DNA of 64,000 nucleotides, taken from NCBI RefSeq assembly GCF_000702605.1, contig NZ_JNIR01000001.1, forward strand, positions 2,036,501 through 2,100,500, in the 5' to 3' direction. This stretch comes from Exiguobacterium acetylicum DSM 20416 (GTDB lineage: Bacteria; Bacillota; Bacilli; Exiguobacteriales; Exiguobacteriaceae). The translations under genes and the position numbers were made by a program. This document shows positions 31,639-42,293 of this stretch, in pieces; positions within the stretch are counted from its first letter, which is position 1; each line of letters starts with the position of its first letter. The notes under the pieces were generated by a model. That model worked only from the letters and a program-made list of their open reading frames with translations, made no database searches and was not told the DNA's origin.

Positions 31639-32573
31639 CAAAGACCACCATTCCCATCTTCAATTGCTTGCGCGAGACGTCCCGCGAATTCTTCTGCTGT
31701 GTTGATGCCCATGTTCTTCAGACGATAGTTCATTGCTGCGACTTCGATGATGACAGCAAGGTTTCGTCCGGGACGAACCGGAATTGTCAGGAACGGAATT
31801 TCCGTATCGATGATTTGGAGTGTCTCTTGGTCCAGGCCGACGCGGTCATAGACTTTCGATTGATCCCAAATCTCGAGGTTACAGACGAGGCTGATCTTCT
31901 TGTGCGAGCGAACCGCGCCTGCACCGAACAACGTCATCACATCGATGATCCCGATTCCACGAATCTCAAGCAGATGCTGAATCAACTTCGGTGCTGTCCC
32001 AACGAGAATCCCGTCACCAGTTTGACGAATCTCAACTGAGTCGTCCGCCACTAGGCGGTGACCTCGTTTAACGAGTTCGAGTGCCGTTTCCGATTTACCG
32101 ACACCACTTGCCCCTTTGATGAAGACACCGACACCATAGATATCGACGAGGACACCATGCATCGCTGTCGTTGGTGCGAGTTCCGCTTCGAGGAAGTTCG
32201 TGATCTGTGACTCGACCGATGTCGTATGCCCTTTTGTCGTCAACAGTGGCACGTTCGTCTCGTCTGCAGCTTGGATGATCGCTTCCGGTACGTCAAATCC
32301 ACGTGTGATCAAGATACCAGGTGTTTCATCCGTACAGAGGACATTCGCTCGTTCGCGTTGTTCCTCGTACGTTAAATTATTGAAGAACGTCAATTCTGTT
32401 TTTCCGAGAATCTGGAGACGTTCTGCCGGGTAATAGGCATAATAACCGGCAAGCACAAGGCCAGGTCGGCACAAATCAGCCGTCAGAATCGGACGATGTA
32501 AGCCCTCTTCTCCCGTGACGATGTGGAGATTGAATTGTTTTACGATTTCAGCTGTTCGCACTTTTGGTTGCAC
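31638..32573 (-). CDS. hprK: HPr kinase/phosphorylase
   Basis: HPrK/P phosphorylates HPr on Ser46 when glycolytic intermediates are high, giving the corepressor for CcpA. The 311-residue protein has Walker [15 protein letters not shown] (about 152-165) and the HprK signature [16 protein letters not shown] (near 205). It starts at a GTG behind AAAGGGGCTG. It heads the hprK-lgt-ppaX-yvoF operon and would act through the cre in the rbs promoter of this window. Confidence 0.97.
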   Translation of the reverse strand: MQPKVRTAEIVKQFNLHIVTGEEGLHRPILTADLCRPGLVLAGYYAYYPAERLQILGKTELTFFNNLTYEEQRERANVLCTDETPGILITRGFDVPEAIIQAADETNVPLLTTKGHTTSVESQITNFLEAELAPTTAMHGVLVDIYGVGVFIKGASGVGKSETALELVKRGHRLVADDSVEIRQTGDGILVGTAPKLIQHLLEIRGIGIIDVMTLFGAGAVRSHKKISLVCNLEIWDQSKVYDRVGLDQETLQIIDTEIPFLTIPVRPGRNLAVIIEVAAMNYRLKNMGINTAEEFAGRLAQAIEDGNGGL

Positions 32574-32699
32574 GCTTCGTCAGCCCCTTTCACTTGAAGT
32601 ATTGTACCATATTTTTATTGGATTCATGGAATTGGATTAGAAGCATGATTTCTTGGGAATGGAATAAAGAGTTAATATTTTGAAGGAGGTTTTGCCGTG

Positions 32700-33083
32700 A
32701 TGTCAGGCGGTGGTATCGGATTAATTTTAGTCATTATCTTATTTGCGGTTCTAGCGATTGCTGGTTTCGTCTATCTCATCATCTCACTGATTGATATGTG
32801 GAAAGCGTATTCGCGTAATCAAGATCAAACTGCCCTCTTATTCTTCATCATCTCGATTATCGGGATCTTCATCAGTGGTTCATTCATTTCCTACGTCCTC
32901 GCGATCATCTTCTATTGGAATCGCGCACGTGGAAAGAGTTGGCTCGGAATCGGTCTGATTCTCGTTTCGATCGTTCTTGCAATCATCGGTGTCATTGCCT
33001 TACTCTCGTTCGGTTACGATATGAATAATATCGAGAACATGAACTTCGACGAGCCGATGATGGATCAGGACTACGATTATTGA
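32700..33083 (+). CDS. membrane protein of unknown function
   Basis: The protein of about 127 residues has three predicted membrane helices (about 8-30, 45-70, 80-105) and a very acidic Asn/Asp/Met-rich C-terminal tail ending DQDYDY. AAGGAGG precedes a GTG at 32697 and the ATG at 32700; either may be used. It is a stand-alone plus-strand gene with its own terminator. I do not recognise a named family beyond a general small stress-type membrane protein. Confidence 0.65.
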   Translation: MSGGGIGLILVIILFAVLAIAGFVYLIISLIDMWKAYSRNQDQTALLFFIISIIGIFISGSFISYVLAIIFYWNRARGKSWLGIGLILVSIVLAIIGVIALLSFGYDMNNIENMNFDEPMMDQDYDY

Positions 33084-33091
33084 TGTAAGCT

Positions 33092-33126
33092 ACACCCATC
33101 TTCTTATGAGGATGGGTGTTTGTTTA
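33092..33126 (+). terminator. terminator of the membrane protein gene
   Basis: ACACCCATC, loop, GATGGGTGT, then TTGTTT. Confidence 0.8.
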
Positions 33127-33159
33127 TCTAAAGGAAAACATAGCGATATATCCTTTTCT

Positions 33160-33295
33160 TCTACTTGCTTTCCTCAGGCGAGACACGAGCCGCGGCTGCA
33201 TCGTTCGAACGAACGAGTAGCCGGGTCTCGTTTGTCTCTGACAGCGCGGATCACCGCGCTTTTTCCTGCAGGAGTCGCGTAAAAAGCAGGATACA
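33160..33295. repeat. possible diverged intergenic repeat
   Basis: Read on the minus strand, this gap holds GACTCCTGCAGGAAAAAGCGCGG, ACAAACGAGACCC and GAGGAAAGCAAGTAG, a layout similar to the repeat at 11172-11308 (ACTCCTGCGGGAA..AGACAAGAACC..CGGAAAGCGA). It also contains the palindrome TCGTTCGAACGA and a GCGCGGATCACCGCGC hairpin. No coding potential is seen. That both belong to one family is inference. Confidence 0.45.
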
Positions 33296-33338
33296 AAAAA
33301 AGCAGCTACCTGATTCGATTAAGAATCAAGTAGCTGTT
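33294..33338 (-). terminator. terminator of the DUF4097 gene
   Basis: AACAGCTACTTGATTC, loop TTAATC, GAATCAGGTAGCTGCTT, then T run on the minus strand. Confidence 0.85.
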
Positions 33339-33347
33339 ATCTATTTC

Positions 33348-34457
33348 TTATAACGCTTGTGGACTGAGGTGAACACCATGCGTGACCGAAATCGTACCTG
33401 TCTTCGTATCCGCTTCAACCTCGATTTTTGGTGAGCGACCGCGACCTGATACGAAATGGAGCTTCCGGTTGACAATCTCTTTTTGATCCCGGATTAATTC
33501 CATGTCATCGAGGTTGCAGTTGAGACCACCAAAGTTTGTCTCAAGCTCCCCGTAGACTTCAGCGCCGTGCGGCAACATCAGGGCGATGCTTCCAGCAAGC
33601 GACGACGCTTTGACCTTCGCATTTTGCGCTGTCTTCAGCTCGCAGCGGACGTTTCCGTTCGCTGTTTTCAGTTCTGAACGTTCGAAGACACCTGCCGTGA
33701 TGATTTGTCCATTAGCTGTCTTCGCCTTCAAGACCTTCAACTCCGACTCTTCGATTTCAATCGAACCGTTCGCAGTCGATACTTTGACATCCTCACTGAA
33801 CAAATCACGGACGTTGACCCGACCGTTCGCTGTCATCAGTTGAGCAGATGTCGTATCGAGTGACGTCAACGAAATTTCCCCATTCAGTGTCTGTAAGACG
33901 AATGATTCGTAATGACGGCGCGGAACTTTCAGATGGACTGTCGCCCGGACACTCTTATCCTTCAAACGGATCGAGAGTGTGTTCGCCGAGACTGCGTGTT
34001 GAACAGCGGCCTGAAGTTGCTCAAGCGCCTGTTCTTCCGTCACTTGTTGGCGGCGGAGCGGACGTCCTGTCACCGTCAATTCGCATTCTTCGAGATCACT
34101 CGGTTCGACGACCAAGTTTGCATTGAACAGATCGACGTGAACCGTCTCTCCGCTGAATGGGAATTGTTTGACGTAGGTGACGTTCGGACCGGACGCCTGA
34201 TTAAGCGAAAGATCACTGTCCTTGATCCGGCTGACGAGATTATCGAACGCTGACATGACTTTCGTCGTCAGTGAATCGACGGAATACTGGTCGACCCGAT
34301 CATATTGTTCTGGTTCATCGACGTACTTATGTTCACTGGCAGAAGTTGCACGTTCGTCGATCGCTTCGAGCCGCTCGAGTTTATCGAGTGCCTCATCAAT
34401 CGTTAACTTTCCTTCTTTGACTTGCTCCAATATCAATTGACGCATATCTTGCTTCAT
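33348..34457 (-). CDS. DUF4097 family beta-strand repeat protein (YvlB/LiaG-like)
   Basis: The 369-residue protein starts with a short helical segment (MRQLILEQVKEGKLTIDEALDKLERLE) like those of YvlB and related proteins. A long beta-helix region of repeated TANG-type turns follows (LMTANGRVNV, VSTANGSIEI, AKTANGQIIT, LKTANGNVRC), which is the DUF4097 adhesin-like fold. There is no signal peptide. In B. subtilis yvlB lies beside uvrA and hprK as here. I chose the start at 34457 because AGGAGGGAACGG precedes it. Its function is unknown; relatives take part in envelope-stress responses. Confidence 0.8.
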   Translation of the reverse strand: MKQDMRQLILEQVKEGKLTIDEALDKLERLEAIDERATSASEHKYVDEPEQYDRVDQYSVDSLTTKVMSAFDNLVSRIKDSDLSLNQASGPNVTYVKQFPFSGETVHVDLFNANLVVEPSDLEECELTVTGRPLRRQQVTEEQALEQLQAAVQHAVSANTLSIRLKDKSVRATVHLKVPRRHYESFVLQTLNGEISLTSLDTTSAQLMTANGRVNVRDLFSEDVKVSTANGSIEIEESELKVLKAKTANGQIITAGVFERSELKTANGNVRCELKTAQNAKVKASSLAGSIALMLPHGAEVYGELETNFGGLNCNLDDMELIRDQKEIVNRKLHFVSGRGRSPKIEVEADTKTGTISVTHGVHLSPQAL

Positions 34458-34557
34458 GAACCGTTCCCTCCTATTCTTGAACCTCAAACGTGTGTTACAT
34501 GATACTTTCGTTTAAGTTCCCTTAGTTCCTTCCTACGAATCCTCATCCACAAAAGTT

Positions 34558-37422
34558 TCACGATTCAATTCGTGCCGCATCGCGTTCAAGGACAGGTGCG
34601 AGGTATCGTCCCGTGTAGGATGCTTCGACTTCAGCAATCTGTTCCGGTGTACCGGCAGCAACAATCGTTCCGCCACCGTCGCCACCCTCTGGTCCTAAAT
34701 CAATCAAGTAGTCGGCCGTCTTGATGACATCCAAGTTGTGTTCGATGACGAGCACTGTATCACCATTGTCGACGAGACGTTGCAAGACTTTCAAGAGACG
34801 CGCAATGTCGTGGACGTGGAGTCCTGTCGTCGGCTCATCGAGGATGTAGATCGTCTTCCCAGTCGAGCGTTTATGCAACTCGGACGCCAGTTTAACACGT
34901 TGCGCTTCCCCGCCGGACAGTTCCGTCGCGGGTTGACCGAGACGCATGTATGTCAGACCGACGTCAGCGATCGTCTGCAATTTACGCGTGATCTTCGGAA
35001 TGTTCTCGAAGAAGGCGAGGGCATCTTCAACCGTCATCTCAAGCACGTCGGCAATCGTCTTGCCTTTATATTTCACTTCGAGTGTTTCGCGGTTATAACG
35101 TTTCCCATGACAGACTTCACACGGTACATAGACGTCCGGTAAGAAGTGCATCTCAATCTTGATGATCCCGTCGCCACGACAAGCTTCACAGCGTCCACCC
35201 TTGATGTTGAAACTGAAGCGTCCTTTTTTATAACCACGCAGTTTCGCTTCGTTCGTCGAAGCAAAGACGTCACGGATGTCATCGAAGACACCGGTATACG
35301 TTGCTGGGTTCGAACGTGGTGTCCGACCGATCGGCGACTGGTCGATGTCGATGACCTTATCGATTTGATCCAGACCGGTAATCCCTTTATGGGCACCCGG
35401 TTTTTCTTTCGCCCGGTTCATCTCGTGCGCAATCGTCTTATAGAGAATTTCATTGATCAACGTCGATTTCCCGGAGCCCGAGACACCGGTGACGGCGACG
35501 AACAGACCCAGCGGAATATCGACATCGACGTTCTTCAGGTTGTTTTCCGATGCTTTGTGGATATGGAGCATCCGACCGTCCGGCTCTTTGCGTGTTGATG
35601 GAACAGGAATGAACTTCTTCCCGGACAAGTATTGACCAGTCAACGAGTTCGCATCCTGCATCAACTCTTCCGGTTTCCCGGCTGCCGTGACGAATCCACC
35701 GTGATCGCCGGCACCAGGTCCGATATCGATCAAGTAGTCGGCTGCCATCATCGTGTCTTCATCGTGTTCGACGACGATCAACGTGTTGCCGAGATCACGC
35801 ATCGCCTTCAGCGTATTGATCAGACGATCATTATCACGTTGGTGTAAACCGATCGATGGTTCATCGAGAACGTAGAGGACGCCCGTCAGACGCGAACCAA
35901 TTTGTGTCGCAAGACGAATCCGTTGCGCTTCCCCACCGGACAACGTACCGGCTGCGCGTGAGATCGTCAGGTAATCGAGACCGACGTTCTCGAGGAACGA
36001 CGCCCGTTCGTGAATCTCACGGACGATCATCCGCGAAATCGTCTGATCCTTCTCACTCAACTTCTCCGGTAGTTCGTCGAAGAACATGACCGCTTGTTTA
36101 ACAGACATCTTCGTCACTTCACCGATATGATGATCGGATACTTTGACGGCAAGTGATTCCCGTTTCAAGCGGTGTCCTTGACACGTCGGACAAGCTTTCT
36201 TCGCCATGTAGCCTTCCATCTGTTCCCGGATATAATCAGACGACGTCTCCTTGAAGCGACGTTGTAAGTTATTGAGGACCCCTTCGAAGTAGAGGTTCGT
36301 ATTTCGGACCATCCCGAAGTCGTTCTCATAACGGAAGTGAATCTCTTCCTTCGTGTTTCCGTTCAAGATCGTTTCACGGTGTTCTTCTGACAATTGTTCG
36401 AACGGTGTATCCATATCGATCTTGAAGTGGTCGCAGACCGCTTTGAGTAATTGTGGATAATACTGCGAGCTCGTCGGTTCCCACGCCACGATTGCCCCTT
36501 CGTTCAACGACTTATCGGGATGCGGCACGACGAGATCAACATCGACCTCAAGCTTCGTTCCGAGACCATCACATGACGTACAAGCACCAAACGGTGAGTT
36601 GAACGAGAACATCCGTGGTTCGAGTTCGCCGATTGAGAAGCCACAAATTGGACAAGCATGATGTTCACTGAACAACAGTTCGTTGCCGTCCATCGTATCG
36701 ACGATGACCCGACCATCCGCGAGGCGAAGGGCAGTCTCAAGTGAGTCCGCAAGACGGGCTTCGACGTCTGGTCGCACGACGACACGGTCGACGACGACTT
36801 CGATCGAGTGTTTCTTGTTTTTCTCAAGCGTGATCTCTTCGGCGAGATCCATCGTCTCTCCGTTGACACGGACGCGGACGAAACCTTCTTTCTTCAAATC
36901 GTCGAGTACCTTGACGTGCGTTCCTTTTCGTCCGGAAACGATTGGCGCGAGGATTTGCAGACGGGTCCGCTCCGGTAACTCCATCACTTGGTCGACCATC
37001 TGACTGATCGTCTGGCTCGAAATCTCGATTCCGTGATTTGGACAAATCGGTTTACCAATTCGTGCATACAACAGACGCAAATAATCATAGATCTCTGTGA
37101 CCGTTCCAACCGTCGACCGTGGGTTTTTACTCGTCGTTTTCTGGTCGATTGAAATTGCTGGACTCAGTCCTTCAATCGTATCGACATCCGGTTTATCCAT
37201 CTGTCCGAGGAACTGACGGGCATAGGCAGATAAACTTTCGACATAACGCCGTTGTCCTTCAGCGTAAATCGTGTCGAAGGCAAGCGACGATTTCCCTGAC
37301 CCGGACAAACCCGTCAAGACGACGAGCTGATCGCGGGGGATTTCGACATCGATGTTTTGTAGATTATTGACGCGAGCGCCTTTGATGATAATCTGATTCT
37401 TCTTTTCTCCCAACTTAGGCAC
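34558..37422 (-). CDS. uvrA: excinuclease ABC subunit A
   Basis: UvrA recognises bulky DNA damage and loads UvrB. The 954-residue protein has two ABC ATPase modules (Walker [13 protein letters not shown] near residue 38 and [10 protein letters not shown] near 645), two signatures LSGGEAQR, and zinc fingers CPICGF..CTSCDG and [14 protein letters not shown]. It starts at a GTG overlapping the 3' end of uvrB by 8 nt, with a weak ribosome site, so translation is probably coupled. Confidence 0.98.
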   Translation of the reverse strand: MPKLGEKKNQIIIKGARVNNLQNIDVEIPRDQLVVLTGLSGSGKSSLAFDTIYAEGQRRYVESLSAYARQFLGQMDKPDVDTIEGLSPAISIDQKTTSKNPRSTVGTVTEIYDYLRLLYARIGKPICPNHGIEISSQTISQMVDQVMELPERTRLQILAPIVSGRKGTHVKVLDDLKKEGFVRVRVNGETMDLAEEITLEKNKKHSIEVVVDRVVVRPDVEARLADSLETALRLADGRVIVDTMDGNELLFSEHHACPICGFSIGELEPRMFSFNSPFGACTSCDGLGTKLEVDVDLVVPHPDKSLNEGAIVAWEPTSSQYYPQLLKAVCDHFKIDMDTPFEQLSEEHRETILNGNTKEEIHFRYENDFGMVRNTNLYFEGVLNNLQRRFKETSSDYIREQMEGYMAKKACPTCQGHRLKRESLAVKVSDHHIGEVTKMSVKQAVMFFDELPEKLSEKDQTISRMIVREIHERASFLENVGLDYLTISRAAGTLSGGEAQRIRLATQIGSRLTGVLYVLDEPSIGLHQRDNDRLINTLKAMRDLGNTLIVVEHDEDTMMAADYLIDIGPGAGDHGGFVTAAGKPEELMQDANSLTGQYLSGKKFIPVPSTRKEPDGRMLHIHKASENNLKNVDVDIPLGLFVAVTGVSGSGKSTLINEILYKTIAHEMNRAKEKPGAHKGITGLDQIDKVIDIDQSPIGRTPRSNPATYTGVFDDIRDVFASTNEAKLRGYKKGRFSFNIKGGRCEACRGDGIIKIEMHFLPDVYVPCEVCHGKRYNRETLEVKYKGKTIADVLEMTVEDALAFFENIPKITRKLQTIADVGLTYMRLGQPATELSGGEAQRVKLASELHKRSTGKTIYILDEPTTGLHVHDIARLLKVLQRLVDNGDTVLVIEHNLDVIKTADYLIDLGPEGGDGGGTIVAAGTPEQIAEVEASYTGRYLAPVLERDAARIES

Positions 37423-39382
37423 CTGCTTTCAATTCTAATATGAGGTCGCGGAGCTCAGCAGCTCGTTCGAACTGCATGTCCTTCGCCGCTTGACGCATCT
37501 CTTGGTCGAGCTGCTCAAGCAACGTTTCGCGCTCCGGTTTTTTGAGTTTGTTGAACTTCTCGAGTTTTTCGACGGTGTCGTCGCTCTCGATCGTCGTACT
37601 GATGACACCACGAACATCTTTTTTGATCGTCTGCGGCGTGATGCCATGTTCTTCATTGAACGCCATCTGGATCGCGCGACGGCGTTCCGTCTCATCGATC
37701 GCGCGTTGCATCGAATCGGTAACTTTATCGGCAAACAAGATGACGTGTCCTTCCGAGTTCCGAGCCGCCCGACCAATCGTTTGAATCAGCGAACGATCCG
37801 ACCGCAAGAACCCTTCCTTATCGGCATCAAGAATCGTCACGAGTGAGACTTCCGGAATATCGAGTCCTTCTCGTAATAAGTTGATCCCGACGAGGACATC
37901 GTATTTCCCGAGTCGTAAGTCACGGATGATTTCAATTCTTTCCAGCGTCTTGATCTCCGAGTGCATGTAGTTGACCTTGACACCATTCTCTTTCAAGTAA
38001 TCGGTCAAGTCTTCTGCCATCTTCTTCGTCAGTGTCGTCACGAGAACACGTTCGTTCTTCGCGACCCGGTCACGGATGTTATCCATCAAGTAATCGATTT
38101 GTCCCGTGATTGGATGAATCTCGATCGTCGGATCGACGAGGCCGGTCGGACGAATGATTTGCTCGACCATCTCTTTTGAATGTTCGAGTTCATATGGTCC
38201 TGGTGTCGCTGAGATATAGATTGCCTGACTGACTTTTTCCTCGAACTCCTCGAACCGTAACGGACGGTTGTCTTTTGCCGATGGAAGACGGAAGCCGTGA
38301 TCGACGAGGACTTGTTTCCGCGCCTGGTCTCCGTTGTACATCCCGCGAATTTGCGGCAATGTGACGTGTGACTCATCGGCGACGAGCAAGAAGTCTTTCG
38401 GGAAGTAATCAAGCAACGTATACGGTGTTGCACCTTCCGGCATCAAGTTCAAGTGACGCGAGTAGTTCTCGATTCCGGAACAATAGCCCATCTCACGCAT
38501 CATCTCGAGATCGTAGTTCGTTCGTTGCTCAAGGCGTTGCGCTTCAAGTAGCTGATTGTCTTCGCGTAATTTCGCGAGTTGGACTTCCAGTTCCTTCTCG
38601 ATGTTCGCGATCGCTTTCTGAAGACGGGTATCTCCCGTCACGAAGTGGGACGCCGGGAAGATTGAGATATGCTCGCGGTCTGCGACGATCTCACCTGTCA
38701 GCGGATCCATGTCACGAATCCGTTCAATCTCATCACCGAAGAACTCGACCCGGACACACTGTTCGTCGCGTGACGCCGGGAAGATTTCGACGACGTCTCC
38801 TCGGACACGGAACCGTCCTCGTTGGAAATCGATGTCGTTACGCTCATACTGAATGTCGATCAGACGACGGAGCATCTCGTTACGCCCCATCTCATTGCCG
38901 ACACGTAGTGACAAGACGTGATTGTTGTACTCTTCCGGGTTACCGAGACCATAGATACACGAGACAGACGCAACGATCAAGACGTCCTCCCGTTCGAACA
39001 GGGCGGACGTCGCCGAGTGACGTAGTTTATCAATCTCATCGTTGATCGAAGAGTCCTTCTCAATGAACGTATCCGTCGATGGGACATACGCTTCCGGCTG
39101 ATAATAATCATAAAAACTAACGAAGTATTCGACCGCATTGTTCGGGAAGAATTCCTTGAACTCCGAGTAGAGTTGTCCCGCTAGTGTTTTGTTGTGGGCA
39201 AGGACGAGCGTCGGTTTCTTGATTTCCTTAATGACGTTCGAGACCGTGAACGTCTTCCCGGTACCAGTCGCCCCAAGCAACGTCTGATGTCGTTCGCCTT
39301 GTTTTAGCCCAGTCACCAATTTTTCGATTGCCGTCGGCTGATCACCGCCTGGCTCAAATGGTGAAACGAGTTCAAATTCCAT
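37415..39382 (-). CDS. uvrB: excinuclease ABC subunit B
   Basis: UvrB is the damage-verifying helicase-like subunit. The 655-residue protein has Walker [12 protein letters not shown] (about 40-50), the beta-hairpin region [12 protein letters not shown], the DEAD-type box VADESHV, helicase motif [11 protein letters not shown], and a C-terminal UVR motif ([24 protein letters not shown]) that contacts UvrC. I chose the MEFELVS start at 39382 after GAGGGGGAAGC. The SOS box upstream indicates DNA-damage control. Confidence 0.98.
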   Translation of the reverse strand: MEFELVSPFEPGGDQPTAIEKLVTGLKQGERHQTLLGATGTGKTFTVSNVIKEIKKPTLVLAHNKTLAGQLYSEFKEFFPNNAVEYFVSFYDYYQPEAYVPSTDTFIEKDSSINDEIDKLRHSATSALFEREDVLIVASVSCIYGLGNPEEYNNHVLSLRVGNEMGRNEMLRRLIDIQYERNDIDFQRGRFRVRGDVVEIFPASRDEQCVRVEFFGDEIERIRDMDPLTGEIVADREHISIFPASHFVTGDTRLQKAIANIEKELEVQLAKLREDNQLLEAQRLEQRTNYDLEMMREMGYCSGIENYSRHLNLMPEGATPYTLLDYFPKDFLLVADESHVTLPQIRGMYNGDQARKQVLVDHGFRLPSAKDNRPLRFEEFEEKVSQAIYISATPGPYELEHSKEMVEQIIRPTGLVDPTIEIHPITGQIDYLMDNIRDRVAKNERVLVTTLTKKMAEDLTDYLKENGVKVNYMHSEIKTLERIEIIRDLRLGKYDVLVGINLLREGLDIPEVSLVTILDADKEGFLRSDRSLIQTIGRAARNSEGHVILFADKVTDSMQRAIDETERRRAIQMAFNEEHGITPQTIKKDVRGVISTTIESDDTVEKLEKFNKLKKPERETLLEQLDQEMRQAAKDMQFERAAELRDLILELKAGA

Positions 39383-39420
39383 CGTTTGCTTCCCCCTCAT
39401 CACGTAAAAAATCTATTTTT

Positions 39421-39448
39421 ATTGTACCACTTTACGAACAAACATTCG
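39421..39448 (-). promoter_or_regulatory. uvrBA promoter region with LexA/SOS box
   Basis: CGAACAAACATTCG (39435-39448, plus-strand reading) matches the Gram-positive LexA box CGAAC-N4-GTTCG with one mismatch. On the minus strand TACAAT (39426-39421) is a good -10 downstream of it; the box covers the -35 area. This predicts LexA repression and induction by DNA damage. Confidence 0.7.
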
Positions 39449-39543
39449 ATTATGAAGTGTTCCTTTTAGGAAGTTACCCTTTTTTTCGAAAATGCAAAAG
39501 TTTCTTTTTTGCTTCGAGTGTTGACCCTCGATTTTTCTGCCGA

Positions 39544-39583
39544 CAAAAAAATCCCCGTCACGGCTGTTCCGTGACAGGGATTT
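39544..39583 (-). terminator. terminator after minJ
   Basis: AAATCCCTGTCACGG, loop, CCGTGACGGGGATTT, then TTTT on the minus strand, right after the minJ stop. Confidence 0.9.
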
Positions 39584-39588
39584 ACTCG

Positions 39589-40752
39589 TTAATGCAAGGA
39601 CCGCACTTTAGTGCGACCATGGACTGGCTCATTGACGAACAGGATGCCGAGCTCATGATGATCTTGTTCATAGAAGGCACGTTGCGCAAACCGGATGTCT
39701 CCGTTATGGTTCATGACTTCAAGACGCAGATACGGTTTGTGTTTTTGGATGGCTTCGTAGAACGATGTTTCCGAATCGACCTTTTCACCATTGACCTTAT
39801 AGATCGCTTCGCCCGGAATCAAGCCCATCTCGGCAGCTGGTTTATCAGGTAGCGTTCCGAGAATGACGGCACCACGCGTTCCATTGAGGAACAATGGTGT
39901 CTGTGCCCGGTTCAATCGTTTGACCCGCTGATGCAACACAATGTGCAGGACGAGCAACAAAACGATCCCGTACAGCCATTCAGCTTGTCCGGTGACGTAT
40001 GCAAGAACCGTCAATAGAATTGCAACGAGGCTCGTAATTAAACGTCCTTGAACGAGTGGACGCATCAATTCTTTCGGTAACTTACCCGTAAAGAGGAAGC
40101 TGAAGCCGATCGGTAACCAGAGAACGATCGGAACGAGCTCTGGGAAGCTGTAACGTGGCCACCAGGCTTCAAGCACGTCGCCCGGAACAAAGACGAGCAA
40201 AGGCAATAGCCAAAGTTTATTCGCTGACAGCCCACCGATGAAGCGACCACGCTTCGAAACGACGAGTGACGGTGACAGGCGTCGTTGCCCGCGCCACCAG
40301 ACGAGGAGACATTCCGCAACGAGCGTTAACGTCGCAAGCAATAAAATCATTTTCGGCTCAACCGCTCGGACCGGATCAAGACGTGCATCCATCAAGAACC
40401 AGCCGGCAAGTCCAAGCAAGACGATCGGCCAAAGCGGTACGTTCAAACGTACGATGCCGATCAACAGCAGGACACTTGAGAATCCGAGTAACAGCAAAGC
40501 GTATTGCGGCGTCAGCGTCAATCCGAGCCAGCCACTGACGACGGATAAGACGAGACCAACGAGTAACCCTGGTAAAAGTGTTTCGAGGACATCGCTTCGT
40601 TTTCCGTGTGTCCGGGAGCGAAATAGTCCACGTTCCCGTTTGACACGCCGGATGCCGATGACCCAACTGACAAGGAGTGCTAACCACAAGGTCGGACTGG
40701 CGATGAGACTAATCGCGGTCCAACCAATTTCATCGAGTAATTCCACGCGCAT
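39589..40752 (-). CDS. minJ: MinJ-like division topological protein (PDZ membrane protein)
   Basis: In B. subtilis MinJ bridges DivIVA and MinD at division sites and poles. The 387-residue protein has about seven or eight membrane segments in the first 260 residues and a C-terminal PDZ domain (GTRGAVILGTLPDKPAAEMGLIPGEAIYKVNGEKV). Length, topology and position beside ctpB match MinJ (YvjD). It starts 22 nt after ctpB. Confidence 0.85.
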   Translation of the reverse strand: MRVELLDEIGWTAISLIASPTLWLALLVSWVIGIRRVKRERGLFRSRTHGKRSDVLETLLPGLLVGLVLSVVSGWLGLTLTPQYALLLLGFSSVLLLIGIVRLNVPLWPIVLLGLAGWFLMDARLDPVRAVEPKMILLLATLTLVAECLLVWWRGQRRLSPSLVVSKRGRFIGGLSANKLWLLPLLVFVPGDVLEAWWPRYSFPELVPIVLWLPIGFSFLFTGKLPKELMRPLVQGRLITSLVAILLTVLAYVTGQAEWLYGIVLLLVLHIVLHQRVKRLNRAQTPLFLNGTRGAVILGTLPDKPAAEMGLIPGEAIYKVNGEKVDSETSFYEAIQKHKPYLRLEVMNHNGDIRFAQRAFYEQDHHELGILFVNEPVHGRTKVRSLH

Positions 40753-40774
40753 TCAGACCTCTTTCCATTCCTTA

Positions 40775-42199
40775 TTATTGAGCAGCGACCTCGAGTGCTT
40801 TTTTCCGCTGGACGTCATTTTTGTCGTCCTCGAGTTTCTTCGGGAGACGTGTCTCCATCTCACCCGCTGTCTGCTGATCGATTTTTCCAGTGACGTCGAG
40901 CTTCGCATCTTTTTGTAAGGCTTCGACAGCTTGCTTCATCGTGTCACCGAAATACCCATCCTGTCCTTTTGGCTCGTAACCGATTGCTTCGAGAACTAAG
41001 TGAGCGTTTTCGACCGATTTTCCATAATCACCGACTGCAAGTGACTTCTGATCAGTCAGGATCTTCGTGACGTTGAAGTACGCTGGTTGCTTGACTTCAA
41101 TCGTCGGTTCGACCCCTTTTTTGTGGATCCAGTTGCCGTCCGGCGTCAGCCATTTGTTCGTCGTCAACTTCAAATCACTACCGTCCTTCAGATCGTACGC
41201 ACTTTGGACGATTCCTTTACCGAACGATTTTGTACCGACAACCTCAGCCCCAGCACCTTCCTTTAGACCGGCTGCCAGAATCTCGGACGCGGACGCGGAT
41301 CCGCCGTCTTCAAGCACGACGATGTTATAAGGTTTCTTCTCGTCTGCCTTCCCGAATTCCTGCTGCCGCTCCCCTTTATTGTTCTCAACTTGATAAATCG
41401 GAACATCTTTCGGAATGAACGGTGCAATCATGCTTGAGACAGCCGTCAAAAGACCGCCCGGATTCCCACGAACGTCGATGACGAGCCCATCGATATTCTG
41501 ACTCTCGAGTTTCGCGAGCCCCTTCTCGAACTCTTCTGCCGTCGGTTCTGAGAACTGCGTCACTTGCAAGACACCAATCTTCTTCCCGTTGACGTCCTCA
41601 GTCGACGTATAGACCGTCTCGATCGGAATCGTGTCCCGTTTGATCGTGATGTCCATCGCGTCTTGACCGCTGCGTTGAATCGTCAGGACGACGTTCGTTC
41701 CTTTTTCACCACGGATTTTCTTGACCGCCTGATCCGTCTTTTGCCCTTTCGTCGACTTGCCGTCGATTTCTAAGATGACGTCACCAGGTTTAATCCCGGC
41801 TTTTTCAGCGGGCGACCCTTTGATTGGTGAGACGATGACGATCGACTCGCCCTTTTGTTCAAGCGTCGCACCGATCCCTTCGAACGAAGACGATAGATTC
41901 GTATTGAACGATGCTGTCTCCGACTCATCCATATAGACGGAATACGGATCGTCAAGCACTTCCGCCATACCGGATAACGCACCATCCAGCAGTTCTTTAT
42001 CTGTTACGTCCTCTAGATAGTTCTGTTCGATCATTTGACGGACCTGATCAACTTTTTTCCAATCACCCGTCGCATTCGCCGACGACGATGACGTCGAGAC
42101 AGAATCCGTTCCGCCAGCCGCTAACATTCCGACGGCGCCTGCCCCTAAACCAAGCCCGAAGGTACTGACCGCGATGACTGCTGTTGTAGATTTTTTCAC
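40775..42199 (-). CDS. ctpB: C-terminal processing peptidase (S41 family)
   Basis: This is a membrane-anchored, secreted serine protease of 474 residues. One N-terminal membrane segment (AVIAVSTFGLGLGAGAVGML) is followed by a PDZ domain (SPIKGSPAEKAGIKPGDVILEIDGKS), the S41 domain with nucleophile Ser in GGSASASEIL and Lys in KSFGKGIVQ, and a C-terminal peptidoglycan-binding domain. In B. subtilis CtpB cleaves SpoIVFA during sporulation; here the substrate is unknown. It starts at a GTG behind TGGGGAATC. It is downstream of ftsEX and the M23 gene. Confidence 0.93.
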   Translation of the reverse strand: MKKSTTAVIAVSTFGLGLGAGAVGMLAAGGTDSVSTSSSSANATGDWKKVDQVRQMIEQNYLEDVTDKELLDGALSGMAEVLDDPYSVYMDESETASFNTNLSSSFEGIGATLEQKGESIVIVSPIKGSPAEKAGIKPGDVILEIDGKSTKGQKTDQAVKKIRGEKGTNVVLTIQRSGQDAMDITIKRDTIPIETVYTSTEDVNGKKIGVLQVTQFSEPTAEEFEKGLAKLESQNIDGLVIDVRGNPGGLLTAVSSMIAPFIPKDVPIYQVENNKGERQQEFGKADEKKPYNIVVLEDGGSASASEILAAGLKEGAGAEVVGTKSFGKGIVQSAYDLKDGSDLKLTTNKWLTPDGNWIHKKGVEPTIEVKQPAYFNVTKILTDQKSLAVGDYGKSVENAHLVLEAIGYEPKGQDGYFGDTMKQAVEALQKDAKLDVTGKIDQQTAGEMETRLPKKLEDDKNDVQRKKALEVAAQ

Positions 42200-42249
42200 G
42201 CTTGATTCCCCACTTCCGTTAAAAAACGCAGTATTTTTTTCAGTATAGC

Positions 42250-42276
42250 AAAAAAAGATAGGTTACCCTATCTTTT
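42250..42276 (-). terminator. terminator of the M23 peptidase gene
   Basis: AAAAGATAGGG-TAA-CCTATCTTTTTTT on the minus strand, shortly after the stop at 42294. It separates the ftsEX-M23 unit from ctpB-minJ. Confidence 0.85.
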
Positions 42277-42293
42277 CGGTATTCTATGGGATG

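Noticed and set aside
32620-32696. Possible sigma-B promoter (GGGAAT) upstream of the membrane protein gene at 32700
   Set aside because: The -35 part (GGATTA) is too poor a match to GTTTAA to report.
39328-39852. Plus-strand frame of 174 codons opposite uvrB and minJ
   Set aside because: It crosses a terminator and two well-supported genes on the other strand, with no domain or ribosome site.
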